A program made the position numbers and the translations under genes. The notes below the pieces were generated by a model. The model saw only the letters and a program-made list of their open reading frames with translations, was not told the origin of the DNA and made no database searches. From the NCBI RefSeq assembly GCF_015471405.1, contig NZ_BLVZ01000004.1:62001-126000 (forward strand): a stretch of 64,000 nucleotides of DNA, in the 5' to 3' direction. The stretch's first letter is position 1; each line of letters begins with the position of its first letter. Origin of the DNA: Pseudomonas cichorii. GTDB lineage: Bacteria; Pseudomonadota; Gammaproteobacteria; Pseudomonadales; Pseudomonadaceae. Positions 48,759 to 64,000 of this stretch are shown piece after piece.

Positions 48759-49804
48759 GGGCTGTCCGTCTGCCCAACCGGCACCAGATCAACGAGTTCG
48801 CGCACCAATACAGTGGCAAAGCATCCGGGCGGAAGGACGAATTCCAGTTGCAAAATGTCAGGCTCGGGATAATGCCACGTCAAACGGCCAATGGGCAGCC
48901 GCAGTATGCGACGTTCGTGCTCCATTGCGGCCTTTATCAGCCATTCGCACAGCACCGACTGCTCGGCGGCAATGCGGTTTTCCAGTTCAGCGGTCGCGCC
49001 GGACGCCGGAGAAGCCCCTTCACCCCACTGCGGACCGGTCGGATGCAGGTCCAGAATATCGAGCCTGGGATCACTGCATTCGGCAACACCGGCCGGGAAA
49101 AAACTGCGGCTATCGGTAAAGGCCAGCAGATCGCCTGGCTGAGCACGCTCCCAACTGCCATCGGCTACACGTGCAGCCAGCACGCGGTTGAACAGATAGC
49201 TGCGGGCCGTCGATAACAGCCGCGAACGGACATTGCGCTGCTCCGGCAAGGCCTTGCGCTCGGCGTAAGCGCGAGCCTCACCCAGATTGCCACCTTGGTA
49301 GCCAAAGCGCTGGGCACCGAAATAATTGGGGACTCCCTTGCGGGCGATGGACTCCAGACGCTGATTCAGCGCGTCATGATCGGCATTCAATTGGGTCAGA
49401 CGCAAGGTGAAGCCATTGGCCGCATGGGCGCCGCGCTGCAACTTGCGCTTGTGGCGGCTGCTCTTGAGGATTTGCAGCGTATCGTCCTGCGCCGCCGAAA
49501 GATCGGGATCGGCCTTGCCCGGCAATTGCAGGCTGAACCACTGCCGCGTGAGGGCCTGACGATCCTTCAGGCCGGCATAGCTGACGGTGCGCAACGGCAC
49601 GCCAGCGGCACGAGCCAGACGACGGGCCGCTTCCTCGGTGTTGAGACCGCGTTTCTCGACCCACAGCCACAGATGCTCGCCATCCCCGGACAGCGGAATA
49701 TCGAGCACTTCATCGACCTGGAAGTCTTCAGCCGTTGCCTTGAGAACAGCGCTGCCCAGCGCCTCACCATAGGCCCGCTGGCCCAGAAGCTCCAGTTCAG
49801 TCAT
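48746..49804 (-). CDS. truD: tRNA pseudouridine(13) synthase TruD
   Basis: TruD makes pseudouridine 13 in tRNA-Glu. The 352-residue product has the nucleophile motif [14 protein letters not shown] (Asp near residue 80) and the TruD-specific insertion domain, with NYFGAQRFG. The start ATG overlaps the ispF stop (ATGA); the end overlaps surE. Confidence 0.94.
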
Positions 49805-50274
49805 GCGCGCAGCAACAGCGCGACGGCATGCACCGCGATGCCTTCTTCACGGCCGACAAAGCCGAGTTTTTCAGTAGTCGTGGCTTTTACGTTCACCTGA
49901 TCCAGCTCAACCTGAAGATCTGCGGCAATCAGAGCCCGCATGGCATCGATGTGCGGAGCCATCTTGGGCGCCTGGGCCACAATGGTGGCGTCGACATTGC
50001 CGACCTTCCAGCCTTTGCCTTGAACCTGCTTGAGCACATGGCGCAGCAGTACACGGCTGTCCGCACCCTTGAATTGCGGATCAGTGTCTGGAAAGTGCTT
50101 GCCGATATCGCCCAGTGCAGCAGCTCCCAGCAAGGCGTCGCTCAGCGCATGCAGCAGAACGTCGCCATCGGAGTGAGCCAGGAGGCCGAAACCGTGTGCA
50201 ATCCGCACGCCGCCCAAGGTAATGAAATCGCCCTCAGCGAAACGGTGCACATCATAGCCATGGCCAATACGCAT
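49801..50274 (-). CDS. ispF: 2-C-methyl-D-erythritol 2,4-cyclodiphosphate synthase IspF
   Basis: IspF closes the cyclic diphosphate in the MEP isoprenoid pathway. The 157-residue product begins [12 protein letters not shown], with the zinc ligands Asp8 and His10, and has [14 protein letters not shown] (third zinc His) and the C-terminal GREEGI motif. It starts the ispF-truD-surE-pcm-nlpD-rpoS cluster; the partner ispD is about 3 kb away here rather than adjacent. Confidence 0.95.
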   Translation of the reverse strand: MRIGHGYDVHRFAEGDFITLGGVRIAHGFGLLAHSDGDVLLHALSDALLGAAALGDIGKHFPDTDPQFKGADSRVLLRHVLKQVQGKGWKVGNVDATIVAQAPKMAPHIDAMRALIAADLQVELDQVNVKATTTEKLGFVGREEGIAVHAVALLLRA

Positions 50275-50362
50275 AGAAAAACGCCCTGAAAAAAGTCAGG
50301 GCGTGATTCTACCTGCTTTGGCGCAAGTTAGGGCCTGTCAGAAATGTCCGAAAAGCGGACAG

Positions 50363-51208
50363 TCATTCGCTCAGGGCCGCTGCATGGTGGCGCAAGTGAT
50401 CTTCAATGAAACTGGCAATGAAAAAGTAGCTGTGATCATAGCCAGGCTGCATCCTCAAGGTCAGCGGATGCTGCGCAGTCCTGGCGGCCTGAACCAGGGC
50501 TTCGGGCTTGAGTTGATTGACCAGGAAATCATCCCGGTCGCCCTGATCCACCAGGATCGGCAGTTTTTCAGTCGCCTCGGCAATCAGCACCGTGGCATCC
50601 CACTCACGCCAGCGTGAACGGTCCTCTCCCAGATAGTGGGAAAAGGCCTTCTGCCCCCAAGGGCAATCGATCGGATTGCTGATCGGCGAAAACGCCGAAA
50701 CCGACCGGTAGCGCCCCGGATTGCGCAAGGCACAGACCAGAGCCCCGTGACCGCCCATGGAATGGCCGCTGATCCCACGGGCCTGAGAAGCAGGAAAATG
50801 CTCCTCGACCAGAGCCGGCAGCTCATCGACCACATAGTCGTGCATCCGATAGTGCTTAGCCCAGGGTTGCGCGGTGGCATTCAGGTAAAACCCGGCCCCC
50901 AGCCCAAAGTCCCAGGCGCCATCGGGATCATCGGGTACATCCGCGCCACGCGGGCTGGTATCAGGTGCAACCAGGATCAACCCCAGTTCGGCGGCAACCC
51001 TTTGGGCCGCCGCTTTCTGCATGAAGTTTTCGTCGTTGCAGGTCAGGCCGGACAACCAGTACAGCACAGGCAACTTGCCGCCCTGCTCCGCCTGTGGCGG
51101 CAGGTAAACCGCAAACACCATGTCGCAACCCAGCACCGCAGAATGATGCTTGTAACGCTTGAGCCAGCCGCCGAAGCTTTTCTGGCAGGAAATATTTTCC
51201 AGAGTCAT
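50363..51208 (-). CDS. fghA: S-formylglutathione hydrolase
   Basis: The enzyme splits S-formylglutathione to formate and glutathione, the second step of glutathione-dependent formaldehyde removal. The 281-residue alpha/beta hydrolase has the nucleophile elbow GHSMGGHG (Ser near 147), the [11 protein letters not shown] loop and late Asp and His. The ATG at 51206-51208 has AGGAG 9 bases upstream; the open frame extends 10 codons further without support. It lies 97 bases after adhC, separated by a large inverted repeat. Confidence 0.93.
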   Translation of the reverse strand: MTLENISCQKSFGGWLKRYKHHSAVLGCDMVFAVYLPPQAEQGGKLPVLYWLSGLTCNDENFMQKAAAQRVAAELGLILVAPDTSPRGADVPDDPDGAWDFGLGAGFYLNATAQPWAKHYRMHDYVVDELPALVEEHFPASQARGISGHSMGGHGALVCALRNPGRYRSVSAFSPISNPIDCPWGQKAFSHYLGEDRSRWREWDATVLIAEATEKLPILVDQGDRDDFLVNQLKPEALVQAARTAQHPLTLRMQPGYDHSYFFIASFIEDHLRHHAAALSE

Positions 51209-51222
51209 AGTCGCACGCTCCT

Positions 51223-51300
51223 GAGCTTCAAGTTTCAAGCTTTAAGCTGCAAGAAGAGGCCGTACGCTCACTTGCAGCTTTTAGCTTTCAGCTTGCAGCT
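51223..51300. repeat. Imperfect inverted repeat of AGCTT-type units between adhC and fghA
   Basis: A left arm (51223-51253) and a right arm (51271-51300) of about 30 bases are reverse complements with a few mismatches, joined by a 17-base loop. The arms are made of short AGCTTxxAGCTT units, a type of intergenic repeat found across pseudomonads. The structure could attenuate fghA relative to adhC. Confidence 0.75.
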
Positions 51301-51305
51301 GCCCC

Positions 51306-53416
<2,111 letters not shown>

Positions 53417-53420
<4 letters not shown>

Positions 53421-54124
53421 TTGCCCATGGGCCTGCGCTGACGCAACCATTCAAGGTCTTCGGGGCGCGTAACCTTGATGTTATCGGACCGCCCTTCGAT
53501 CAGACGCGGCGACTGTCCTGCCCACTCGATGGCCGAAGCTTCATCGGTAATGCTGACATTCGACACCTTGCTGTCGGCCAGCGCCCGATGCAAGGCACCC
53601 AGCCGAAACATCTGTGGCGTGTAGGCCTGCCAGATCAGGCTACGATCAACGGTTTGCGCGACACGACCATGCTCATCCGCACGCTTGAGGGTATCGCGAG
53701 CCGGCACCGCCAGCAGGCCACCCACCGGATCGTCCGCCAGTTCGCCCAGCAGGTTGTCCAGATCGCTGCGCGCAAGGTTCGGGCGCGCTGCATCGTGGAC
53801 CAGTACCCAGTCGTCATCGCTGGCTCCCTGGGCATGCAGGTGCAACAAGGCATTGAGTACCGAGTCCGACCGTTCCTTGCCGCCATCCACCCGCTGGATA
53901 CGGGAATCCAGCGCACACGGCAAGGTTGGCCAGTATGGATCGTCCACAGCCAGGCTGATCACCATGCCCTTGAGGCGTGGGTGATCGAGGAAACAAAGCA
54001 GGCTGTGTTCAAGAATAGTGAGGCCGCCCAGTTGCAGGTATTGCTTGGGACGGTCTGCTGCCATGCGAGCACCAACGCCCGCCGCAGGAATCACTGCCCA
54101 GAAGGCAGGAAGAGAATCTTTCAT
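53417..54124 (-). CDS. ispD: 2-C-methyl-D-erythritol 4-phosphate cytidylyltransferase IspD
   Basis: IspD couples CTP to methylerythritol phosphate in the MEP pathway. The 235-residue product has the nucleotide-binding PAAGVGARMAADRPKQYLQ (about 13-31), the HDAARPNL motif and a late ITDEASAIE. The start is the ATG at 54122-54124 by homology; a longer frame from 54214 overlaps ftsB. It is 10 bases downstream of ftsB, as in many gammaproteobacteria. Confidence 0.94.
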
Positions 54125-54134
54125 TGCACCAACG

Positions 54135-54413
54135 TCATTGCGCCAACTGATAGAGGGTTTCGCCATCCTTGACCATGCCAAGCTCATGGCGGGCACGTTC
54201 TTCAACGGTTTCAAGGCCCTTTTTCAGTTCCATGACCTCAGCATCCAGAACGCGGTTTCGCTCAAGCAGAACTTCGTTTTCGGCATGCTGCTCTGCAATT
54301 TGCTCGGTCAGGCTGGCCACTTGCGCCAGACTTCCATTACCCACCCACAGGCGATACTGAAGACCACCTAGCAGCAGGATCAGGATGAGGAACAACCAGT
54401 TAGGACTGCGCAT
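54135..54413 (-). CDS. ftsB: Cell division protein FtsB
   Basis: FtsB is a bitopic divisome protein that forms a complex with FtsL and FtsQ. The 92-residue product has one transmembrane helix (about 4-22), a leucine-rich coiled coil (about 30-70) and the conserved EERARHELGMVKDGE end that contacts FtsQ. It lies between eno and ispD in the usual order. Confidence 0.94.
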   Translation of the reverse strand: MRSPNWLFLILILLLGGLQYRLWVGNGSLAQVASLTEQIAEQHAENEVLLERNRVLDAEVMELKKGLETVEERARHELGMVKDGETLYQLAQ

Positions 54414-54476
54414 GAAATATCAGGTACCCAGTAAAAAAGACTGCAGAGCCAACAATATGAACAATCGACTGAGGGC

Positions 54477-54504
54477 ATTGAGCCTGACATAAGCCAGGCT
54501 CAAT
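54477..54504. repeat. Inverted repeat between eno and ftsB
   Basis: ATTGAGCCTG (54477-54486) and CAGGCTCAAT (54495-54504) pair around an 8-base loop. There is no T tract; it may be a weak terminator or an mRNA structure ahead of ftsB. Confidence 0.5.
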
Positions 54505-54601
54505 CACTCCTGATTACAGCGGAGCGTCCGCATCAGGGCTGCAAATATGTCGGCATGGCCGGCTTTTTCTACAGCACCCGCTGTCTTTTACCATCTGCGA
54601 C

Positions 54602-55942
<1,341 letters not shown>

Positions 55943-56033
55943 TTACCGCTGTCAGGCAAGAAACGAGGCAGGCCTGAATGAGACAACCCCCGACACATGG
56001 ACGGGGGAACGGCACTTTACCGGAGATCCGGAC

Positions 56034-58547
<2,514 letters not shown>

Positions 58548-58776
58548 TTAAAGCGGTCAGAGCCGCCGGGGAAAGCGAAGGAAGGCCGAAGCCCCCGATT
58601 ACCGACAAAATTCACGGTGCACTCCCGAAACTGCTGCGTTTGAACCGACATGCCAGAAGCTTGTCCATTGGCGCCACATTTTAAGAATCGCCCAGTAAAC
58701 ACTGGTTGGTAACCGGCAACTTGCGTTGGTTCAAAAGAGCCAACAGAAGCTGTATCAAGAAGGGAGCGTAGTCTAC

Positions 58777-58793
58777 CTGAAAGGGCCTTTCAG
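58777..58793. terminator. Palindrome at the end of tilS
   Basis: CTGAAAGG-G-CCTTTCAG overlaps the tilS stop codon. It could end tilS transcripts, but no T tract follows. Confidence 0.35.
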
Positions 58794-60121
58794 CTCAAAC
58801 ATTGGTCGCTCGTCGGTGCAATCCAGTGCAATCGCCAGTTTCCATGGGACGCGCCGTCCAGCCCCGGCAGGTTGGCGACGGCCAACAATTGATCATTACG
58901 ATAGAGCAGCGGCAATCTGCCGCGCACGAACAGCGGCACGCCACGTTCATTGAGCAAGCGCTTGAGATCGCGATGGCCACGGCCTTGTAGCTGCATGATT
59001 TCACCGCCCTGGCGATAGCGGATCTGCAGAGGACCAAGGGGGCTGTCGCCTTCGATACTGACGTGACCGTTACCGGGCAGACTCAATGAACCGGATGCAT
59101 CAAACCAGAGCGGCATCGCCTCAGGAGATTGCAACCAGCTCCCCGACAGCCACCAGATATGCCCTTCGGCCCGATGCAACTCACCGTCGGCCAGTCGCCA
59201 TGAGGGTCGTGCGCCTTCCGCCGCATTGCACAAGGTTTCCCAGCCAGCCCAGTGATCGGTATCCGGCAGACGAGTCAGCGGCGCAAGCCAGTGGCGAAGC
59301 GCATTGCGCTGCCGGGCGACGGACAAATCGGCCAGAGGCCCCAGGGCCAATACCGGCATACCCAGCCACGCAAAGGATGTGGTTGGCCGGGCACTGGCCA
59401 GATCCTGCTCCGCCAGCTCTCCCAGCAACTGCTCCGCCTCACCCATATGCTCGGCGGTACGCGCCATACTCGTGGACACTTGCGGCCAGCGCGAAGCCAG
59501 CAACGGCATGACCTGCTTGCGCAGGAAATTTCGGGAGAGTTGCTGATCCTCGTTACTCGGATCTTCAACCCAGCTCAGGCCATGCTGTTGCGCATAGCCT
59601 TCCAGTTCGGCACGGGAAACCGACAGCAGCGGCCGCAACATCTGCCCTTTGCCGACGGCCCGATGCAACGGCATGCAGGCAAGCCCCCGAACACCGGCAC
59701 CTCGCAACAGACGAAACATCAATGTCTCGGCCTGATCGTCACGATGCTGCGCCGTCAGCAACAGATCGCCCTCGCCCAGTAATTCAATGAAAGCGGCATA
59801 GCGTGCCTCACGGGCCGCCTGCTCGATGCTTGCGCCAGGCTTCACCTGCACCGCCACACTCTGAAAGGGAACGCCCAGTTTCAGGCACACTTGCCGACAA
59901 TGCTCCGGCCACGCATCGGCAGCCTCTTGCAGACCGTGGTGAACATGAATGGCATTAAGTGGCGGCAAGTTCGCGCGCGTGGCGAGTTCAGCCAGCAGAT
60001 GCAGCAATACAGTGGAATCCAGACCGCCGGAGAAACCGACATGCCAGACAGGCGCGTGACGCCAGGGGGCCAGGACTTGAAGCAGTCTGGCGGGGAGATC
60101 GTGACCGTCATGCTTGTACAC
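58790..60121 (-). CDS. tilS: tRNA(Ile)-lysidine synthase TilS
   Basis: TilS attaches lysine to C34 of tRNA-Ile(CAU) so it reads AUA. The 443-residue product has the PP-loop SGGLDST (31-37), HVHHGLQ, AQHRDDQAET and two C-terminal domains. The start shown is a GTG (60119-60121) because no in-frame ATG exists nearby; no good ribosome binding site is seen and a REP cluster begins about 15 bases upstream, so the true start remains uncertain. Confidence 0.9.
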   Translation of the reverse strand: MYKHDGHDLPARLLQVLAPWRHAPVWHVGFSGGLDSTVLLHLLAELATRANLPPLNAIHVHHGLQEAADAWPEHCRQVCLKLGVPFQSVAVQVKPGASIEQAAREARYAAFIELLGEGDLLLTAQHRDDQAETLMFRLLRGAGVRGLACMPLHRAVGKGQMLRPLLSVSRAELEGYAQQHGLSWVEDPSNEDQQLSRNFLRKQVMPLLASRWPQVSTSMARTAEHMGEAEQLLGELAEQDLASARPTTSFAWLGMPVLALGPLADLSVARQRNALRHWLAPLTRLPDTDHWAGWETLCNAAEGARPSWRLADGELHRAEGHIWWLSGSWLQSPEAMPLWFDASGSLSLPGNGHVSIEGDSPLGPLQIRYRQGGEIMQLQGRGHRDLKRLLNERGVPLFVRGRLPLLYRNDQLLAVANLPGLDGASHGNWRLHWIAPTSDQCLS

Positions 60122-60134
60122 AGAAAGGTCGCAG

Positions 60135-60239
60135 CCCTGTAGGAGCGGATTTATCCGCGAAAGAGCAGCATTCCCGATACGACGCTTTTCGCGAATGAAT
60201 TCGCTCCTGCGGGAAACAGGAGCGGATTCATCCGCAAAG
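60135..60239. repeat. Cluster of three REP elements between accA and tilS
   Basis: Three REP units lie in alternating orientation: 60135-60161 (CTGTAGGAGCGGATTTATCC then GCGAA), 60188-60213 (inverted) and 60217-60239. They have the GGAGCGGATTxATCCGC core of the common pseudomonad REP family and fill the gap between accA and tilS. Confidence 0.9.
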
Positions 60240-60253
60240 AAAGCAACGCTATA

Positions 60254-61201
60254 TCAGAGGCCGTAGCTCATCAGGCGCTCATAACGACGTGCCAACAGGG
60301 CATCGTTATCCAGCTTCTTGAGCATCGCCAACTGGCTGCTCAGCTCTGCACGAATGGTGGCAGACGCAGCAGCCGGGTCGCGGTGCGCGCCGCCCAGAGG
60401 CTCGCTGATCACTTTATCAACGATACCCAGGCCCTTCAGACGCTCAGCGGTGATGCCCATGGCTTCGGCAGCATCCGGAGCCTTCTCGGCAGTCTTCCAC
60501 AGGATCGACGCACAGCCTTCTGGCGAAATGACCGCATAGGTCGAATATTGCAGCATGTTCAACTGGTCGCAGACACCAATGGCCAGCGCACCACCGGAAC
60601 CGCCTTCACCGATAACGGTAGCGATGATCGGCGTCTTCAGACGCGCCATGACACGCAGGTTCCAGGCAATGGCTTCGCTCTGGTTGCGCTCCTCGGCGTC
60701 GATGCCCGGATAGGCACCCGGTGTGTCGATGAAGGTAAGGATCGGCATCTTGAAACGCTCGGCCATTTCCATCAGACGGCAGGCCTTGCGATAGCCTTCA
60801 GGACGCGGCATACCGAAGTTGCGACGCACCTTTTCACGGACTTCACGGCCTTTCTGGTGACCGATCACCATGACAGGCTGGTCTTCCAGGCGAGCAATAC
60901 CACCAACAATGGCAGCGTCATCGGAGAAGTGACGATCACCGTGCAACTCATCGAACTCGGTGAAGATGTGTTCGATGTAGTCCAGGGTGTAAGGACGACG
61001 TGGGTGACGCGCCATACGCGCAATCTGCCAACTGGTCAGATTTCCGAAAATGCTTTCGGTGAGCGTATTGCTCTTGTCTTGCAGCCGGGAGATTTCATCG
61101 CTGATGTTCAGCGAGTTGTCATTACCGACCAAGCGCAGTTCTTCGATCTTGGCTTGCAAGTCAGCGATAGGCTGTTCGAAATCAAGAAAATTCGGGTTCA
61201 T
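60254..61201 (-). CDS. accA: Acetyl-CoA carboxylase carboxyltransferase subunit alpha
   Basis: AccA is the alpha subunit of the carboxyltransferase that makes malonyl-CoA for fatty acid synthesis. The 315-residue product begins [20 protein letters not shown] and has the [14 protein letters not shown] and [10 protein letters not shown] motifs of the crotonase-like fold. The start is the ATG at 61199-61201; upstream in-frame codons are not needed. It follows dnaE by 114 bases, the usual order. Confidence 0.96.
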   Translation of the reverse strand: MNPNFLDFEQPIADLQAKIEELRLVGNDNSLNISDEISRLQDKSNTLTESIFGNLTSWQIARMARHPRRPYTLDYIEHIFTEFDELHGDRHFSDDAAIVGGIARLEDQPVMVIGHQKGREVREKVRRNFGMPRPEGYRKACRLMEMAERFKMPILTFIDTPGAYPGIDAEERNQSEAIAWNLRVMARLKTPIIATVIGEGGSGGALAIGVCDQLNMLQYSTYAVISPEGCASILWKTAEKAPDAAEAMGITAERLKGLGIVDKVISEPLGGAHRDPAAASATIRAELSSQLAMLKKLDNDALLARRYERLMSYGL

Positions 61202-61315
61202 AGGCATCCGTCTTGGGTCGACGGCCAAGAGGCCGGCCGGTTGTCCGTCAGCGCCCTGCTCCGTGGAAAGGGCGCATTCCGGTCGAGATTAAAAGTTCAG
61301 GCTGAGCCTAGTCGT

Positions 61316-64000
61316 TCAGCGATACTGGAGAAAGACGTTCTCACGTCCGAACTGGTCACGCAGAGCTTGAATCAAGCTATCTGCCGGATCAATTCGCCAC
61401 TCCTCGCCAAACTGCAATAATGCCTTGGCATCAGGCCCCGTGTAGTCCAGCGTGATAGGGCACGCTCCCCGGTGACGCTTGCACAGATCACCGAGCCAGC
61501 GCAGCCGGTCGCCCTTGAGCGCATCGCAATGCACGGTCAGGCGCAGGCTTTCTGCCAGGTTAGTACGCGCATCCTCGATGCTCATGACCCGCTTGGCACG
61601 CAGGCGCAGACCACCGGAAAAATCGTCATTGCTGATTTCGCCTTCGACTACCACCATAGCATCGGTCTGCAAAAGCGATTGCGCCGAATGGAACGCTTCG
61701 GCGAACAGTGAAGCTTCAATACGCGCAGAGCGGTCGTCCAGGGTAATGAACCCCATCTTGTCGCCCTTCTTGTTCTTCATGACCCGCAGGGCAATGATCA
61801 GCCCCGCTATCGTCTGAGTATCGCGTGCCGGCTTGAGGTCGATGATCCGCTGGCGGGCGAAACGTCGAATCTCGCCTTCGTATTCATCGATAGGATGCCC
61901 GGTCAGGTAAAGCCCCAGGGTTTCCTTCTCGCCACGCAACCGGTCCTTGAGGCTAAGCTCGCGGGTCTTGCGATGGTTGGCATAGACATCGGCATCTTCT
62001 TCGACGAACAGGCCGCCGAACAGGTCCGAGTGCCCGCTGTCACGGCTGCGCGCAGTCTGCTCGGCCGCTTGTATCGCCTCTTCGAGGGCCGCCAGCAACA
62101 CCGAACGGTTACGATCGATATTGGCCTGATAGGCCTTGGGTTCCTGCTCGAAATAGGGACCGAGACGATCCAGCGCACCACTGCGAATCAGGCCGTCCAG
62201 AGTCCGCTTGTTGACGCGCTTGAGGTCGACGCGAGCACAGAAATCGAACAGGTCCTTGAACGGCCCCGCCGCACGGGCCTCGGTAATGGCCTCGACCGGC
62301 CCTTCACCCACGCCCTTGATCGCACCCAGCCCGTACAGAATCCGGCCATCGTCGCTGACCGTGAACTTGAACTCCGAAATGTTCACGTCCGGCGCATCGA
62401 GGCGCAATTTCATGGTCCGCACTTCTTCGATCAAGGTCACGACCTTGTCGGTGTTGTGCATATCCGCAGACAACACGGCCGCCATGAAAGGCGCCGGGTA
62501 GTGGGTCTTCAGCCATGCGGTCTGATACGATACAAGGCCGTAGGCAGCGGAGTGGGACTTGTTGAAACCGTAACCGGCGAATTTTTCCACCAGGTCGAAA
62601 ATGTTACCCGCAAGGTCCGGGTCGATATTGTTGGTCTTGCAACCTTCAATGAAGCCGCCGCGCTGCTTGGCCATTTCCTCGGGTTTCTTCTTACCCATCG
62701 CACGACGCAGCATGTCTGCACCACCGAGGGTATAACCCGCCATGACCTGAGCGATCTGCATCACCTGTTCCTGATACAGGATGATGCCGTAGGTGGGCGC
62801 CAGTACCGGCTTGAGGCCTTCATACTGGTAATCGACGTGGGGGTAGGACAACTCCGCACGACCGTGTTTACGGTTGATGAAGTCATCCACCATCCCGGAC
62901 TGCAAAGGCCCCGGACGGAACAGGGCCACCAGTGCGATCAAGTCTTCCAGGCAGTCGGGCTTGAGCTTCTTGATCAGCTCTTTCATGCCGCGGGATTCAA
63001 GCTGGAATACCGCAGTGGTCTCTGCCCGCTGCAACAGCTGGTAGGTCGGCATGTCATCGAGCGGGATGAAAGCGATGTCCAGCGGCTCTTCGTTGACCTT
63101 GGCGCGGTCACGGTTGATGGTCTTGAGCGCCCAGTCGATGATGGTCAGGGTCCGCAGACCGAGGAAGTCGAACTTCACTAGCCCCGCAGCCTCGACATCG
63201 TCCTTGTCGAACTGGGTTACCAGACCGTCGCCCGCCTCGTCGCAATAGATCGGCGAGAAGTCGGTCAGCTTGGTCGGTGCAATAACCACGCCCCCGGCGT
63301 GCTTGCCGACGTTACGCACAACGCCTTCAAGCTTGAGGGCCATCTCCCAGATTTCAGCCGCTTCTTCATCGACCTTGAGGAAGTCGCGCAGGATCTCTTC
63401 CTGCTCGAAAGCTTTCTCCAATGTCATGCCGACTTCAAACGGAATCATTTTCGACAGACGATCAGCCAGGCCGTAGGACTTGCCCTGCACCCGCGCCACG
63501 TCACGCACCACAGCCTTGGCGGCCATGGAACCGAAGGTAATGATCTGGCTTACTGCGTTGCGGCCATATTTCTCGGCCACATAGTCGATCACCCGGTCGC
63601 GACCATCCATGCAGAAGTCGACGTCGAAGTCGGGCATCGATACCCGTTCCGGGTTGAGGAAGCGCTCGAACAGCAGGTCGTATTCCAGCGGGTCGAGGTC
63701 CGTGATCTTCTGCACATAAGCCACCAGCGACCCGGCACCCGACCCACGTCCCGGACCAACCGGCACGCCGTTGTTCTTGGCCCACTGGATAAAGTCCATA
63801 ACGATCAGGAAGTAACCGGGGAACCCCATCTGGATAATGATATCCAGCTCGAAATTCAGCCGGTCGACATAGACCTGGCGCTTGGCTTCATAATCTTCGG
63901 TCGTGTCCCTGGGGAGCAGAACAGCCAGACGCTCTTCCAGCCCCTCGAACGACACCTTGCGGAAATACTCGTCGATGGTCATGCCATCGGGAATCGGGAA
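61316..64000 (-). CDS. dnaE: DNA polymerase III subunit alpha DnaE (partial, N-terminus beyond window)
   Basis: DnaE is the replicative polymerase. The frame is open to base 64000 and ends at 61316, giving 894 residues; the family is about 1170, so the N-terminal PHP domain (roughly the first 280 residues) is outside the window. The catalytic Asp pair is in [13 protein letters not shown], followed by the fingers region ([12 protein letters not shown]), helix-hairpin-helix and OB domains and the C-terminal tau-binding domain. It heads the dnaE-accA-tilS series on the minus strand. Confidence 0.96.
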   Translation of the reverse strand, partial: FPIPDGMTIDEYFRKVSFEGLEERLAVLLPRDTTEDYEAKRQVYVDRLNFELDIIIQMGFPGYFLIVMDFIQWAKNNGVPVGPGRGSGAGSLVAYVQKITDLDPLEYDLLFERFLNPERVSMPDFDVDFCMDGRDRVIDYVAEKYGRNAVSQIITFGSMAAKAVVRDVARVQGKSYGLADRLSKMIPFEVGMTLEKAFEQEEILRDFLKVDEEAAEIWEMALKLEGVVRNVGKHAGGVVIAPTKLTDFSPIYCDEAGDGLVTQFDKDDVEAAGLVKFDFLGLRTLTIIDWALKTINRDRAKVNEEPLDIAFIPLDDMPTYQLLQRAETTAVFQLESRGMKELIKKLKPDCLEDLIALVALFRPGPLQSGMVDDFINRKHGRAELSYPHVDYQYEGLKPVLAPTYGIILYQEQVMQIAQVMAGYTLGGADMLRRAMGKKKPEEMAKQRGGFIEGCKTNNIDPDLAGNIFDLVEKFAGYGFNKSHSAAYGLVSYQTAWLKTHYPAPFMAAVLSADMHNTDKVVTLIEEVRTMKLRLDAPDVNISEFKFTVSDDGRILYGLGAIKGVGEGPVEAITEARAAGPFKDLFDFCARVDLKRVNKRTLDGLIRSGALDRLGPYFEQEPKAYQANIDRNRSVLLAALEEAIQAAEQTARSRDSGHSDLFGGLFVEEDADVYANHRKTRELSLKDRLRGEKETLGLYLTGHPIDEYEGEIRRFARQRIIDLKPARDTQTIAGLIIALRVMKNKKGDKMGFITLDDRSARIEASLFAEAFHSAQSLLQTDAMVVVEGEISNDDFSGGLRLRAKRVMSIEDARTNLAESLRLTVHCDALKGDRLRWLGDLCKRHRGACPITLDYTGPDAKALLQFGEEWRIDPADSLIQALRDQFGRENVFLQYR

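Noticed and set aside
61895..63181. 428-codon plus-strand frame opposite dnaE
   Set aside because: It is a shadow of the polymerase gene.

Overview
The window reads as chromosomal core genome of a Pseudomonas. The protein sequences, the gene order (queE-cpoB-pal-tolBARQ-ybgC-ruvBAC-yebC-aspS; dps-slyX-HIT-oprD-proS; recX-recA-mutS-fdxA-rsmZ-rpoS-nlpD-pcm-surE-truD-ispF; fghA-adhC-gfnR-ispD-ftsB-eno-kdsA-pyrG-tilS-accA-dnaE) and REP-type repeats all fit that genus. A plant-associated P. syringae-like lineage is my best guess from remembered protein similarity; this is inference. Coding density is high and there are no insertion sequences, prophages, integrases, rRNA operons or CRISPR arrays.

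Left part (1-21.5 kb). The 3' part of queE runs off the left edge. The Tol-Pal envelope operon (ybgC-tolQ-tolR-tolA-tolB-pal-cpoB) is on the minus strand, followed by Holliday-junction genes (ruvC-ruvA-ruvB), yebC and aspS. A small ribbon-helix-helix protein, a Dps protein and a membrane-anchored cold-shock-domain protein come next, then slyX with a HIT protein, the OprD porin, proS, a lipoprotein, dinB and two copies of initiator tRNA-Met, each with its own promoter and terminator.

Middle part (21.9-41.2 kb). The mprF gene and its VirJ-like partner form a lipid-aminoacylation/deacylation pair. The kup gene is followed by a RelE/HigB-type toxin-antitoxin pair flanked by a 52-bp perfect direct repeat, then rimO. 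After these come a run of small enzymes (GNAT, a pseudouridine-synthase-like protein, YehS, TrmO), the divergent fpr/finR pair, dgkA, erdR, a DTW-domain tRNA enzyme, a secreted PA3611-like protein, a LOG-family protein, and recX-recA with a LexA box.

Right part (41-64 kb). The mutS gene and fdxA are followed by the small RNA RsmZ (with a GacA-type upstream site) and the stationary-phase cluster rpoS-nlpD-pcm-surE-truD-ispF. Glutathione-dependent formaldehyde detoxification (fghA-adhC, with the divergent regulator gfnR) comes next. A biosynthetic and replication series then runs ispD, ftsB, eno, kdsA, pyrG, tilS, accA and dnaE; dnaE is cut by the right edge.

The most interesting points are: the toxin-antitoxin cassette bounded by duplicated kup-rimO intergenic DNA; a pseudouridine-synthase-like protein lacking the catalytic Asp; a four-helix membrane protein fused to a cold-shock domain; an isolated 14-bp perfect palindrome in the long gap before oprD; and several long inverted or REP repeats at gene borders. 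I did not find a clear multi-gene system of unknown type. No computation or database search was run; all family assignments come from reading the sequence.
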